From NCBI GenBank assembly GCA_900538705.1, contig UPZG01000005.1:1-64000 (forward strand): a DNA stretch of 64,000 nucleotides. Direction: 5' to 3'. The translations under genes and the position numbers were made by a program. Below, piece by piece: positions 17,345 through 26,318 of this stretch; positions within the stretch are counted from its first letter, which is position 1, and every line of letters starts with the position of its first letter. Under the pieces are notes generated by a model. It saw nothing but the letters and a program-made list of their open reading frames with translations, was not told where the DNA came from and did no database searches. Origin of the DNA: an uncultured Porphyromonadaceae bacterium (lineage in GTDB: Bacteria > Bacteroidota > Bacteroidia > Bacteroidales > Barnesiellaceae_A).

Positions 17345-18694
17345 CTATGATTTATCCGACTTCCGCGGTGAAACGAAGTGCAGGATTAAACATCCTATTA
17401 CACCTGCCAAAATAGACGCCGATACAATACCCAGTTTAGCCTCTTCGAGATGTTGCTGCATGGCCGGCATACCATCACCAAACGAAAGATTGGCAATAAA
17501 AAGAGCAACCGTAAAACCTATACCGCCCAATACGGCCGCCCCCGCCAACATAGGCCACGATGTATGTGCCGGCAGTTGCGATAACTTGGTTTTGACAAGC
17601 AGCCATGAAAAGAGGAATATCCCCGTAAATTTACCCACAAGCAAGCTCACCAACACCGTAAGCCCCACTCCGTGCGTAAAAGCAGCTATACTAAATGTTC
17701 CCAAATAGATACCGGCATTGGCAAAAGCAAAGAGTGGTATGATAAGATAGTTGACAACCGGCTGTAGCGTATCCTCCATGTCCTGCAACGGACTTATCAC
17801 TTTATCGGAAGCCGATTCGATACGTTTCAAACGGTCTAACTGTGCCTTATTCAGTATATAGGCTTCCCCTACCGGCTGCTTTCCCGAAGGGAACCGACTT
17901 ATATCATCGCGAATGGAAGAGATATATGTTCCGGTTGCCAAAACGGGACGAGCCGGAATACAAAACGCCACCAAAACTCCGGCAATAGTAGGATGTATGC
18001 CCGAGTGGAAAAAACAATACCACACAACACCTCCCATTGCAAAATAGAATAGTTTGCTCTGTATGCGTAACTTACCTCCTATCCACGTAAACAGAAGCAC
18101 ACCAAAACCTATAGCCAGATACCACAGTTGCAAGTGTTCGGTATAGAAAATGGCTATAACTAATATGCCGCCTATATCATCAACGACAGCCAAAGCGGTA
18201 AGAAATATCTTCAGTGACAAAGGTACTCTGTCGCCCAGCAAAGAGAGGGCTCCCAATAGAAAGGCTATATCTGTAGCCATAGGTATAGCCGCACCTTGCA
18301 GATAGTCGCTTCCCCTGCCTAACAACATAAAAATAAGTACCGGGAATAGCATGCCTCCTATTGCGGCTACAATAGGTAGCAAGGACTTGCGCGGTGTCGA
18401 CAACTCGCCTACAAGAAACTCGCGCTTTATTTCGAGACCTATTGTAAAGAAAAATATCGCCATCAAGGCGTCATTGATAAAGTCGAGAAGTGTCATGGGC
18501 ATACCTCCATGACTGAAAGGATTAAACCGTCCGACCTGTAATATTACAGGCTGGTCCCAAAACGAAAAGTAGATATCGCGCAATGGCGTATTGGCGACAA
18601 TTAAGGCCAATAATGTAGCTACAATAAGCACATTACTGCCACTCACATAATTCTTTATCGATTTTTTACTAGTAAAATGAATGTCGTGTATCAT
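17345..18694 (-). CDS. nhaA: Na+/H+ antiporter NhaA
   Basis: This 449-residue inner-membrane protein has about 12 hydrophobic segments. Key acidic residues are Asp142 in ATDIAF (E. coli Asp133) and the ion-binding pair Asp172-Asp173 in VVDDIGG (E. coli Asp163-Asp164). NhaA exports sodium in exchange for protons at alkaline pH. A hydrophilic loop of about 40 residues (265-305, with SRFPSGKQPVGEAYI) is longer than in E. coli but common in other NhaA proteins. It lies 177 bases downstream of the YbjQ gene on the same strand. I see no clear promoter of its own. Confidence 0.95.
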   Translation of the reverse strand: MIHDIHFTSKKSIKNYVSGSNVLIVATLLALIVANTPLRDIYFSFWDQPVILQVGRFNPFSHGGMPMTLLDFINDALMAIFFFTIGLEIKREFLVGELSTPRKSLLPIVAAIGGMLFPVLIFMLLGRGSDYLQGAAIPMATDIAFLLGALSLLGDRVPLSLKIFLTALAVVDDIGGILVIAIFYTEHLQLWYLAIGFGVLLFTWIGGKLRIQSKLFYFAMGGVVWYCFFHSGIHPTIAGVLVAFCIPARPVLATGTYISSIRDDISRFPSGKQPVGEAYILNKAQLDRLKRIESASDKVISPLQDMEDTLQPVVNYLIIPLFAFANAGIYLGTFSIAAFTHGVGLTVLVSLLVGKFTGIFLFSWLLVKTKLSQLPAHTSWPMLAGAAVLGGIGFTVALFIANLSFGDGMPAMQQHLEEAKLGIVSASILAGVIGCLILHFVSPRKSDKS

Positions 18695-18871
18695 CTTCTT
18701 ATAGTCGTTTTATATCATAAAACAATCTACCGTTGTTTACCGATGTAACGACTACGATATTTAACATTCACCCGGCAGCAAGAAAAGATTATAACTCAGA
18801 CTTTCTACCCTACTACATACTCTATAAAGAACAATCTATATCATTTCTTCTTATGAAGCGCTATGCACGCT

Positions 18872-19192
18872 TTATACCGTTTCAGAGAGTATCACAGCTG
18901 TACCACTGCACGAAACCATCATCATATCGCCTACTGTTTCATAATCTAAATCAATTCCTATGACAGCATTGGCTCCCATGCGAATGGCCTCGTCGGTCAT
19001 CTCTTGCAGAGCTGCATTCTTGGCTTTTACCAATACCTCTTCATACGATTTGGAACGACCGCCAAAGAAGTCGCGGATACCGGCCATAAAATCACGTATA
19101 ACATTGGTTGCAAAAATTGTTTCACCCGAAACAATACCACAATATTTCACTACTTTCATACCTTCAATCGAAGGTGTCGTTGTCAATAACAT
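18872..19192 (-). CDS. YbjQ/UPF0145 family protein
   Basis: This 106-residue protein has the YbjQ signature: the N-terminal TPSIEGMKVVKYCGIVSGE and later MGANAVIGIDLDYE. Family members form pentameric rings, and a heavy-metal-binding role has been proposed but not proven. No signal peptide is present. It follows the Omp85-like barrel gene by 38 bases and is probably co-transcribed with it. The functional link is unknown. Confidence 0.88.
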   Translation of the reverse strand: MLLTTTPSIEGMKVVKYCGIVSGETIFATNVIRDFMAGIRDFFGGRSKSYEEVLVKAKNAALQEMTDEAIRMGANAVIGIDLDYETVGDMMMVSCSGTAVILSETV

Positions 19193-19230
19193 TTGCTTTT
19201 GTATTTGCTTAATAATAAATTATCGTCTTA

Positions 19231-20487
19231 TCAGAATGCCTCAGCCACGCTGAATACGAAACCACCGGTATGTTTGCCAAATCCATAATCGACCCGCAAA
19301 TTGACATTGTGCTTAAATTCAAACCGCAAACCTAATCCGTAATTAAACAGGAGATGAGACCACTTAAACCCTCTAAATGATGGAAATACCGTACCACAAC
19401 CACCCCATACCACAGCGCCCAAGCGTCCGTAAATACGTTGGCGCAATTCAAGTTGCAGATTTACTTGGTTATTGTCGGTGTATCGGCCGGCATAATACCC
19501 TCGCATACGAGCTCCGCCAGCTCCCAACTCGGCTCGCAAAGGCCATGGAACATCATCACCGTTATAAAGGCCATACAAGTCTACGGCTAAAACGCCACCC
19601 TTCCACAACTTGCAGTAATAGTCGAAAATGAGTGTAGTAGAGAAATATGTCTTTCCTGCATTGCCAAACGGACTGGGATACACAACCTCTTTGAGCATGA
19701 AATATAATCCCTTGCTCGGATTGAGTACAAAATCGCGTGTATCATACTGTAACGAGAGCCCCACACCGGTAAAGAAATACGAATCCTTTTGTCCTTGAAG
19801 GTAGGACATGTCATCGATAGACGAGATGAAAGAGTAATTAAGGTTGAGCGTCGCTCCTACATAGAGAGCCGAAGATATTTTGTATATATAGTCGGCATTG
19901 AATTTAAGTTGGCGACGAGTATACTTTATCATGGCATTGGAGACACATGCATCATATGAGATGCCCCAGAAATCGAGAGGCTTATTGGAAAATGCCACAT
20001 CGTATATAAGGCGCGAATGCCTACCCTTGAAATTGGTATTGCCTTTGAGCATAAAATTATAGAAGCCTGTAAGTGAAGCATTAGCTATAAACGATACATC
20101 GGAGGGTTGCATTATCGAATCGGTACGGTCTAAACGATACAACCCGGTAATCATACCTCCTATACCAAAACTTGCCTCACGTGTATAAGAGGGCGTAACA
20201 GCAAAACTAAAATCTATGGGTTTCTCGAAAGTTTTATCTGCATTACCACCTATCAGCTGACGAATAAAAGCTTTTATAAAGTTATCCTTCTTAGGCGCCG
20301 CTACCGTATCGGATGGTTCAACGGGTGATGTTGAAGGTAATGTGTCGGCTTCTTCTATTACGAGGATACTGTCGACAGGATTAAATGGCTCGGCAAGCTC
20401 CTCATCTACATCCGTCAACTCCTGTGACCTGCAATACAACGCACTTGAAAGCAAGAGTATTATCAATATTACATAACGTACAGCCAT
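19231..20487 (-). CDS. Omp85/BamA-like outer-membrane beta-barrel lacking POTRA domains
   Basis: This 418-residue protein has a signal peptide (to about residue 21, ending CRSQ), then an acidic, proline-rich linker of about 60 residues, then a surface-antigen (D15) barrel. The lid-lock motif is visible as MRGYYAGRYTDNN near residue 325, and the last residue is Phe (VAEAF), as expected for a BAM substrate. The linker is too short for even one POTRA domain, so it is not BamA itself but a barrel-only Omp85 relative of unknown role. It starts 22 bases after the stop of the small OM barrel gene, so the two form one unit. Confidence 0.8.
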   Translation of the reverse strand: MAVRYVILIILLLSSALYCRSQELTDVDEELAEPFNPVDSILVIEEADTLPSTSPVEPSDTVAAPKKDNFIKAFIRQLIGGNADKTFEKPIDFSFAVTPSYTREASFGIGGMITGLYRLDRTDSIMQPSDVSFIANASLTGFYNFMLKGNTNFKGRHSRLIYDVAFSNKPLDFWGISYDACVSNAMIKYTRRQLKFNADYIYKISSALYVGATLNLNYSFISSIDDMSYLQGQKDSYFFTGVGLSLQYDTRDFVLNPSKGLYFMLKEVVYPSPFGNAGKTYFSTTLIFDYYCKLWKGGVLAVDLYGLYNGDDVPWPLRAELGAGGARMRGYYAGRYTDNNQVNLQLELRQRIYGRLGAVVWGGCGTVFPSFRGFKWSHLLFNYGLGLRFEFKHNVNLRVDYGFGKHTGGFVFSVAEAF

Positions 20488-20509
20488 CCCTAATACTAAA
20501 ACTACATTG

Positions 20510-21151
20510 TCATCTTCCGAATCTGTATGCTACCCCAAAGCTCGTCGTCATCGGATAAAACGAAAACTTATTGCTGTTGGCATCTAAAACATTCGATATA
20601 CTTATCTTATATGTTATGTTGATTTGTAAGCCACACGGCATTTCATAACCGGCCAAAAAAGCAAATCCAGAATTTGAATCGCGCATCGCCGATACGGCAT
20701 TTTCCGAGTCGATGGCATATAAATCTATTTTCTTGCCATGAAACCACGCTGTCGCACTAAAACCGAACTCGGTATATGGCCCGGCTCCTACATATATGCG
20801 ATGTCCACGACCGCAATTCCACACATACATAGCATAAATAGGTATCTCCATACCCCAATAACGAATTCGATTGTTCCCATCTTGCTTAATATAGGAATTT
20901 TTATAATGAAATAACAACTCCACACTAACGGCAAAACGAGATGATACGTCCAATTGCAAAAAACCGCCCGCAGTCATTCCAGCTCGCATACTGCTACTTA
21001 CACCGGCATGAGGTGAAAGAGAATATTTAGACATATTGGCCTCCAGTTTGGGACCGCCAGAGAATTTCAGCTTACGTGGCTGCTCCTGTGCCTGCACTAA
21101 TACCGCTAGGCACAAGATAAATATCGAAAGGAGAGCATGTCTTTTACTCAT
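20510..21151 (-). CDS. Small outer-membrane beta-barrel protein
   Basis: This 213-residue protein starts with a signal peptide (MSKRHALLSIFILCLAVLVQA). Its alternating aromatic and glycine pattern (GGFLQLDVSSRFAVSVELLF, VGAGPYTEFGFSATAWF) is typical of 8-strand OmpW or porin-like barrels of Bacteroidetes, and the C terminus is FGVAYRFGR. I chose the ATG at 21151, because upstream in-frame starts would add 24 residues ahead of a good signal peptide. The function is unknown. It is probably co-transcribed with the Omp85-like barrel. Confidence 0.7.
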   Translation of the reverse strand: MSKRHALLSIFILCLAVLVQAQEQPRKLKFSGGPKLEANMSKYSLSPHAGVSSSMRAGMTAGGFLQLDVSSRFAVSVELLFHYKNSYIKQDGNNRIRYWGMEIPIYAMYVWNCGRGHRIYVGAGPYTEFGFSATAWFHGKKIDLYAIDSENAVSAMRDSNSGFAFLAGYEMPCGLQINITYKISISNVLDANSNKFSFYPMTTSFGVAYRFGR

Positions 21152-21342
21152 TACGTCAAATTTTAAGAATAAGTTTTTTGAGTGGTACAACCATGCATAA
21201 AGCAGGAATTCATGTCGGTACAAAACTTTTATCCAGGCACAACAGCTTCCTCACTCACAGCCGCTTCTACGCTCTATATTGTATTCTATGCACATCATGC
21301 AGAGCCATACGGCCTGTTCTTGGCACTATATTCAATACAAAC

Positions 21343-21383
21343 GTGGGGATGCAGCCTCATATATCTATTCGGCTCACCCCCAC
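21343..21383 (-). terminator. Possible terminator after the zinc-ribbon coiled-coil gene
   Basis: An imperfect GC-rich hairpin pairs GTGGGGATGCAGCC (21343-21356) with GGCTCACCCCCAC (21371-21383). It lies 27 bases beyond the stop of the gene at 21410-22183. The T-run after it on the minus strand is weak (GTTTGTATT). Confidence 0.5.
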
Positions 21384-21409
21384 TATATTATTGATTACTG
21401 CAATAGAGA

Positions 21410-22183
21410 CTACTTGTTTATCTCTTCAGCTGCGATACCGGCCAATTCAGGGTCTACCATAATACGGCCGCAATATTCGCATACAATAATCTTTTTATGC
21501 ATCTTAATATCGAGCTGACGTTGCGGGGGAATACGATTGAAACAACCACCGCAAGCATCACGTTGGATATATACCACAGCAAGACCGTTACGTGCATTTT
21601 TACGAATACGCTTAAAGGCCGTAAGCAAGCGGGGCTCTATCTGTGTCTCGAGTTTTTTCACTCTTTCACGTAATTTCTCCTCATCTTGCTTTGTTTCAGT
21701 AACAATATCGTCCAGCTCGGCTTTCTTCTCTACTAACATCTTAGAGCGGTCTTCGAGCAGGTCGTGGTTTTGTTGCAACTCCTCATTGCGATGGTCGATG
21801 GCAGAATTTGCTTCACGAATCTTCTTTTCCAGAGCCTCTATCGAGAGTTCTTGATACTCTATCTCTTTATTGAGTTTGTCAAATTCGTGATTGTTACGTA
21901 CTCCGTCGAGTTGTGTTTTGTAGCGCTCTATTTTATTATGAGCTACATGAATATCTTCATTAAAAGAAGATATGTCTCTGCGATAAGCCTCGATATTATC
22001 CTTGTACTTTTCGATACGGGTCTCGAGTCCGGCTATTTCGTCTTCAAGGTCTTTTACCTCAAGAGGCAACTCTCCGCGCAGGGTTTTAATACGGTCTATT
22101 TCCGAATATAACGTTTGCAACTCGTAGAGCAACTTCAACTTATCCTCTACTGTGTACTCTTTTTCTTTTGTCTTTTCAGCCAT
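21410..22183 (-). CDS. Coiled-coil protein with C-terminal C4 zinc ribbon
   Basis: This 257-residue protein is almost entirely a charged coiled coil (about residues 10-190) ending in a zinc ribbon with Cys211, Cys214, Cys235 and Cys238 (CGGC and CEYC). It belongs to the zf-RING_7 family. A chlamydial relative (CdsZ) supports type III secretion, while other members are uncharacterised and have been suggested to bind nucleic acid. It starts 3 bases after the nif3 stop, a pairing seen in many bacteria, so the two are probably functionally linked. It is cytoplasmic by the absence of a signal peptide. Confidence 0.85.
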   Translation of the reverse strand: MAEKTKEKEYTVEDKLKLLYELQTLYSEIDRIKTLRGELPLEVKDLEDEIAGLETRIEKYKDNIEAYRRDISSFNEDIHVAHNKIERYKTQLDGVRNNHEFDKLNKEIEYQELSIEALEKKIREANSAIDHRNEELQQNHDLLEDRSKMLVEKKAELDDIVTETKQDEEKLRERVKKLETQIEPRLLTAFKRIRKNARNGLAVVYIQRDACGGCFNRIPPQRQLDIKMHKKIIVCEYCGRIMVDPELAGIAAEEINK

Positions 22184-22186
22184 TGC

Positions 22187-23281
22187 TTACAGATATTTTA
22201 TCGGATTTGTTTCTACCTTTGAAAGATGGACTGCAAAGGTAGAAAAATTTTTTCTAATTACATCGTAAATAATCTCTTTTGTGTGCCTTTCACTCTCATA
22301 ATGACCTATTTCGGCCACTATAAGCCTACCTGCATAGTCGTGAAAACGATGGTAGCCTCCCATCTCACCGGTCACAAATAGCTGCGCCTGACGCGCACCG
22401 GCGATATCGGCCAAAAAACCACCTGCTCCTCCACACAATGCTACACGCTTTATAGGCTCATTGCTTTGCGCAGTATGGCGTATACTGTCGCAACCCATAA
22501 TCTGCTTCAACTGCATCAGGAAATCAATTGCCCCACACTCTTGCGGCAAATTTCCTATCACACCACTACCTGCTGCCTGCCACTCGTTTTCGAGAGGAAT
22601 AATGTCGTATGCAGGTTCTTCATAAGGATGAACAGCAAGCATAGCTTTCAATACCCCGGCCAATCTATAACGCGGCAGTATCACTTCAACCCTATCTTCA
22701 GGTTCATGGTGTACGACTCCTACTTCACCACAATAAGGATGAGCCTCAGCTCCGGGACGGAAAGAACCTTCGCCTTGCATTACATAGCTGCAACAATCAT
22801 AATTGCCTATACTGCCGGCTCCAGCCTCACACAGCACCTGCTTAAGTTTTGCTGTATGAGCACTCGGCACATAAACAACCATTTTTACAAGCATCGAGGT
22901 AACAGGTTGCAAAATCTCCACATCTACAAGCCCCAACATTTGAGCCCAATAACGATTGACGAGAGTAGCGTCCAGATTGGTATGAGCCGCGTAGATAGAG
23001 ATACCGCCTCGCAGGGCTTTCATTACAACACGCTCTATATAGGTATTGCCCGTAATACGCTTCAAGCCCTTGAAGAGCAAGGGGTGATGCGATACTATTA
23101 GGTTTGCCCCCATAGCCAGAGCTTCATCTACTATTGCCTCCGTCACATCGAGACACAACAACACCCCGGTTACTGTAGACGCAACATCGCCTACCTGAAT
23201 ACCGGCATTGTCGTAACTCTCTTGTAAAGCCGGAGGCGCTACTTGCTCTATGATGCCTATGATATCCCTTACTGTAGCCAT
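22187..23281 (-). CDS. Nif3-like dinuclear metal-centre protein
   Basis: This 364-residue protein has the NIF3 split domain, with metal ligands in VSHHPLLF (near residue 64) and AAHTNLD (near 98), and a late His/Glu pair in VTGEMGGYHRFHDY. A central insertion (about residues 130-250) corresponds to the PII/CutA-like domain of YqfO-type members. Nif3 proteins form hexameric toroids. They were once annotated as GTP cyclohydrolase 1 type 2, but the true activity is unsettled. It lies 12 bases after aspS and 3 bases before the zinc-ribbon gene, within one operon. Confidence 0.92.
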   Translation of the reverse strand: MATVRDIIGIIEQVAPPALQESYDNAGIQVGDVASTVTGVLLCLDVTEAIVDEALAMGANLIVSHHPLLFKGLKRITGNTYIERVVMKALRGGISIYAAHTNLDATLVNRYWAQMLGLVDVEILQPVTSMLVKMVVYVPSAHTAKLKQVLCEAGAGSIGNYDCCSYVMQGEGSFRPGAEAHPYCGEVGVVHHEPEDRVEVILPRYRLAGVLKAMLAVHPYEEPAYDIIPLENEWQAAGSGVIGNLPQECGAIDFLMQLKQIMGCDSIRHTAQSNEPIKRVALCGGAGGFLADIAGARQAQLFVTGEMGGYHRFHDYAGRLIVAEIGHYESERHTKEIIYDVIRKNFSTFAVHLSKVETNPIKYL

Positions 23282-23293
23282 CGGTCGCTGCTC

Positions 23294-25051
23294 TTAATCC
23301 TTTTTGAGGCAAACATTGATACTCAACTCATCGAGCTGTGCCTGAGATATAGGAGAAGGAGCATCGAGCATAACGTCACGACCAGAGTTGTTTTTGGGGA
23401 ATGCAATGCAATCACGTATAGAGTCGAGACCTGCAAAAATCGATACAAAACGGTCGAGACCGAAGGCCAAACCTCCATGAGGTGGTGCTCCGTATTTGAA
23501 AGCATTCATCAAAAAACCAAACTGAGCCTGTGCTTGCTCCTCGGTAAAGCCAAGGACTTTGAACATACGGTCTTGCAGCACACTGTCGTGAATACGGATA
23601 GAACCGCCACCAAGCTCAGTGCCATTTACCACCATATCATATGCATTCGCTCTCACAGCGCCGGGATTCGATTCAAGCATATCTATATCTTCAGGATTGG
23701 GCGATGTGAAAGGATGGTGCATTGCATAGTAACGCTGCGTCTCGTCGTCCCACTCGAAGAGCGGGAAATCTATTACCCACAGAGGAGCATACACGTTTTT
23801 ATCGCGCAAACCGAGACGTGAACCCATTTCAAGGCGCAATTCACAAAGAGCCTTACGTGTCTTCATCGTTTCACCGGCAAGAATCAGCATAAGGTCACCG
23901 GGTTGTGCGCCGAAACGTTCAGCCCACTTTTTAAGGTCATCGGCAGAATAGAATTTATCGACCGACGACTTAAAGTTACCATTGGCATCGTAACGTACAT
24001 ATACCAAACCCTTGGCCCCCACTTGCGGGCGTTTTACAAACTCGGTCAGTTCATCGAGCTGTTTGCGCGTATAAGTTGCACAACCAGGGCAGCATATACC
24101 AGCCACAAAGGGTACACTATCAAATACAGAAAAGTTTTTCCCTTCTGTAAGGTCTTTCAGCTCTACGAACTTCATGCCGAAACGAATATCGGGCTTATCA
24201 CTCCCGTAGTATTTCATGGCATCGGCCCATGTCATACGAGGGAATGGCTCGGTAAAGTCGATATTTTTGATATATTTGAAAAGGTGCTTTGTCATACCCT
24301 CAAACATTTGAAGCACATCTTCCTGCTCTACAAATGACATTTCGCAATCTATTTGGGTAAATTCGGGCTGACGGTCGGCACGCAAGTCTTCATCTCTGAA
24401 GCATTTTACAATTTGGAAATAACGGTCGAAGCCCGAAACCATAAGCAACTGCTTCAAAGTTTGGGGCGACTGCGGCAGAGCGTAGAACTCGCCGGGATTC
24501 ATACGCGAAGGCACTACAAAGTCGCGCGCGCCCTCGGGTGTAGACTTTATAAGCACAGGAGTTTCAACCTCGAGGAAGTGATGTGCGTCGAGATAACGGC
24601 GAACCTCGAAAGCCATTTTATGGCGCAATTCCAAATTGCGACGCACTACCGAACGACGTAAGTCGAGGTAACGATATTGCATACGCAAGTCGTCGCCACC
24701 GTCGGTGTCGTCTTCTATCGTAAATGGAGGTACTATAGAGGCGTTGAGTACATTGAGTGTATCGACGATAATCTCTATCTCGCCGGTATCCATTTTAGGA
24801 TTCTTATTGCTACGCTCGGCTACCGTACCTATTACTTGAATGACATATTCACGTCCGAGTTTGTTGGCGCGGTCGCACAACTCGGCATTTACCTCTTGGT
24901 TAAATACCAACTGGGTGATGCCATACCGGTCGCGCAAATCGACAAAGGTCATACCGCCCATCTTACGGGTGCGTTGCACCCAACCGCAAAGTGTGACGGT
25001 AGAACCTGCATCGGCCAACCGTAGTTCACCACATGTTTTAGTCCTGTACAT
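23294..25051 (-). CDS. aspS: Aspartyl-tRNA synthetase
   Basis: This 585-residue class II synthetase of the bacterial type has an N-terminal OB-fold anticodon-binding domain (1-105, with GWVQRTRKMGGMTFVDLRDR), a catalytic core with motif 2 (KCFRDEDLRADRQPEFTQID), a GAD insertion (about 290-400) and motif 3 (GLAFGLDRFV). It charges tRNA-Asp. It is the first gene of the aspS-nif3-zinc-ribbon unit. Nothing in the sequence distinguishes the discriminating from the non-discriminating form. Confidence 0.97.
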   Translation of the reverse strand: MYRTKTCGELRLADAGSTVTLCGWVQRTRKMGGMTFVDLRDRYGITQLVFNQEVNAELCDRANKLGREYVIQVIGTVAERSNKNPKMDTGEIEIIVDTLNVLNASIVPPFTIEDDTDGGDDLRMQYRYLDLRRSVVRRNLELRHKMAFEVRRYLDAHHFLEVETPVLIKSTPEGARDFVVPSRMNPGEFYALPQSPQTLKQLLMVSGFDRYFQIVKCFRDEDLRADRQPEFTQIDCEMSFVEQEDVLQMFEGMTKHLFKYIKNIDFTEPFPRMTWADAMKYYGSDKPDIRFGMKFVELKDLTEGKNFSVFDSVPFVAGICCPGCATYTRKQLDELTEFVKRPQVGAKGLVYVRYDANGNFKSSVDKFYSADDLKKWAERFGAQPGDLMLILAGETMKTRKALCELRLEMGSRLGLRDKNVYAPLWVIDFPLFEWDDETQRYYAMHHPFTSPNPEDIDMLESNPGAVRANAYDMVVNGTELGGGSIRIHDSVLQDRMFKVLGFTEEQAQAQFGFLMNAFKYGAPPHGGLAFGLDRFVSIFAGLDSIRDCIAFPKNNSGRDVMLDAPSPISQAQLDELSINVCLKKD

Positions 25052-25128
25052 ATTCTATATGATATTATAGGAATTAAGTTATATTTCGCGTTTTATGCAG
25101 CCCCGAAGGAGGCTACGCTTACATCTTA

Positions 25129-25136
25129 CAAAAATA
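25129..25136 (-). promoter_or_regulatory. -7 box of aspS
   Basis: TATTTTTG on the minus strand lies 77 bases before the aspS start. A TTTG at 25153-25156 is closer (16 bases) than the usual spacing. The rest of the 250-base gap between aspS and cdsA holds nothing recognised. Confidence 0.45.
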
Positions 25137-25301
25137 CGACAAATGTCGTTACCAAAGGGCGGTAGAGAGTATATTTTTTTGTATCGGCACCAATTTTGCC
25201 CTCAACTGTTCATAATAACAGCCTCAACGACGTGGCGCACGACGTCACCATGCTTCATCTCATCGACAAGCACATCTATACTGTTGCAAACAAAGCGCCG
25301 A

Positions 25302-26132
25302 TTATATATACAATACAACAAAAAGATATAATATGGCGGCAGGAACGGCCAACAACACGCTATCGAAACGATCTAGCCAACCACCATGCCCAGGAAGAAT
25401 GTTGCCCGAATCTTTTACGCCCATGGTACGTTTGATAAGCGATTCGCATAAATCGCCCCATGTACCAAACAATGAGCATGTGAGGGCAAACCCCATCCAC
25501 TGCCATAAATTGAGTATATCGAAGTATAGAGATGCCAACACACCTATACCTACCGAGACTATCAGACCTCCCCAAAAGCCTTCCCATGACTTTTTGGGTG
25601 ATATACGCTCAAAAAGTTTATGCCGCCCCAATGTACATCCTACCAGATAGGCTCCTGTATCGTTGGCCCATATAAAGACAAAAAGAGCCAACAGAATAAG
25701 CGGCGTATCGAAACGAAAATATAGTATATTACATAACGAGAAAGGCAACGCCACGTATATTTGCCCAAGGAAACTATACGCCCATCCTTCCAGAGGACGC
25801 TCCTTTTTGTCATACAACTGCATGATAAAACGGATAAGGAAATAGAGCAAATAAGGTGCCGCTACTATACCACCTTGCTTGAAGTCACCGGTTTCATAGG
25901 CATACATCGTAAAAAACAACAGTACAGCACCTATAATATCTATATTTGTGGTACTCTTGCGCACAGGATGCAATGGAGCTACCAAACGATAAAATTCGGC
26001 AACAGAAAGAGCGGTTATAAGAGCGAAAAGTACAGCAAAGCTATACTCGCTCCACAATATACAGAACACAATAACAGCGACAAACAATGCACCTGTTACA
26101 GTTCGTACAAATAATGATTTCACAGCTAACAT
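25302..26132 (-). CDS. cdsA: Phosphatidate cytidylyltransferase
   Basis: This 276-residue integral membrane protein has the CDP-diglyceride synthetase signature near the C terminus (MGVKDSGNILPGHGGWLDRFDS) and the conserved ISPKKSWEGFWGG. It makes CDP-diacylglycerol from phosphatidate and CTP, the branch point of phospholipid synthesis. About eight hydrophobic segments are visible. It stands alone, with a TATCTTTG box 57 bases upstream. Confidence 0.95.
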   Translation of the reverse strand: MLAVKSLFVRTVTGALFVAVIVFCILWSEYSFAVLFALITALSVAEFYRLVAPLHPVRKSTTNIDIIGAVLLFFTMYAYETGDFKQGGIVAAPYLLYFLIRFIMQLYDKKERPLEGWAYSFLGQIYVALPFSLCNILYFRFDTPLILLALFVFIWANDTGAYLVGCTLGRHKLFERISPKKSWEGFWGGLIVSVGIGVLASLYFDILNLWQWMGFALTCSLFGTWGDLCESLIKRTMGVKDSGNILPGHGGWLDRFDSVLLAVPAAILYLFVVLYI

Positions 26133-26188
26133 CTCAACAGTACACTTCTATAATGTATATGAGCTGTCCTTGTAGTCAAGAACAGCCG

Positions 26189-26196
26189 CAAAGATA
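26189..26196 (-). promoter_or_regulatory. -7 box of cdsA
   Basis: TATCTTTG on the minus strand, 56 bases before the cdsA start. No clear -33 TTTG is visible. Confidence 0.55.
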
Positions 26197-26277
26197 CGAA
26201 AAATTCAGATATTTCGTATCACGAGAAGCCCTTGCACGCAAGATTTAGGTATTTGTAAATGATATTGCTTAAAAAAG

Positions 26278-26316
26278 TTTTCGGCCTCCTCACATTAACA
26301 GCAAGAAGGCCGAAAA
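26278..26316 (-). terminator. Terminator of the pfkA-lipoprotein-holB unit
   Basis: A 10-bp stem (26278-26287 with 26307-26316) containing CGGCC/GGCCG has a 19-base loop. It is followed on the minus strand by AAACTTTTTTAAG. It starts immediately after the holB stop codon. Confidence 0.75.
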
Positions 26317-26318
26317 TT

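Noticed and set aside
18695..18871. Small plus-strand reading frame between nhaA and the ybjQ-like gene
   Set aside because: It has no promoter, no signal and no family features, and extends antisense into the YbjQ gene.
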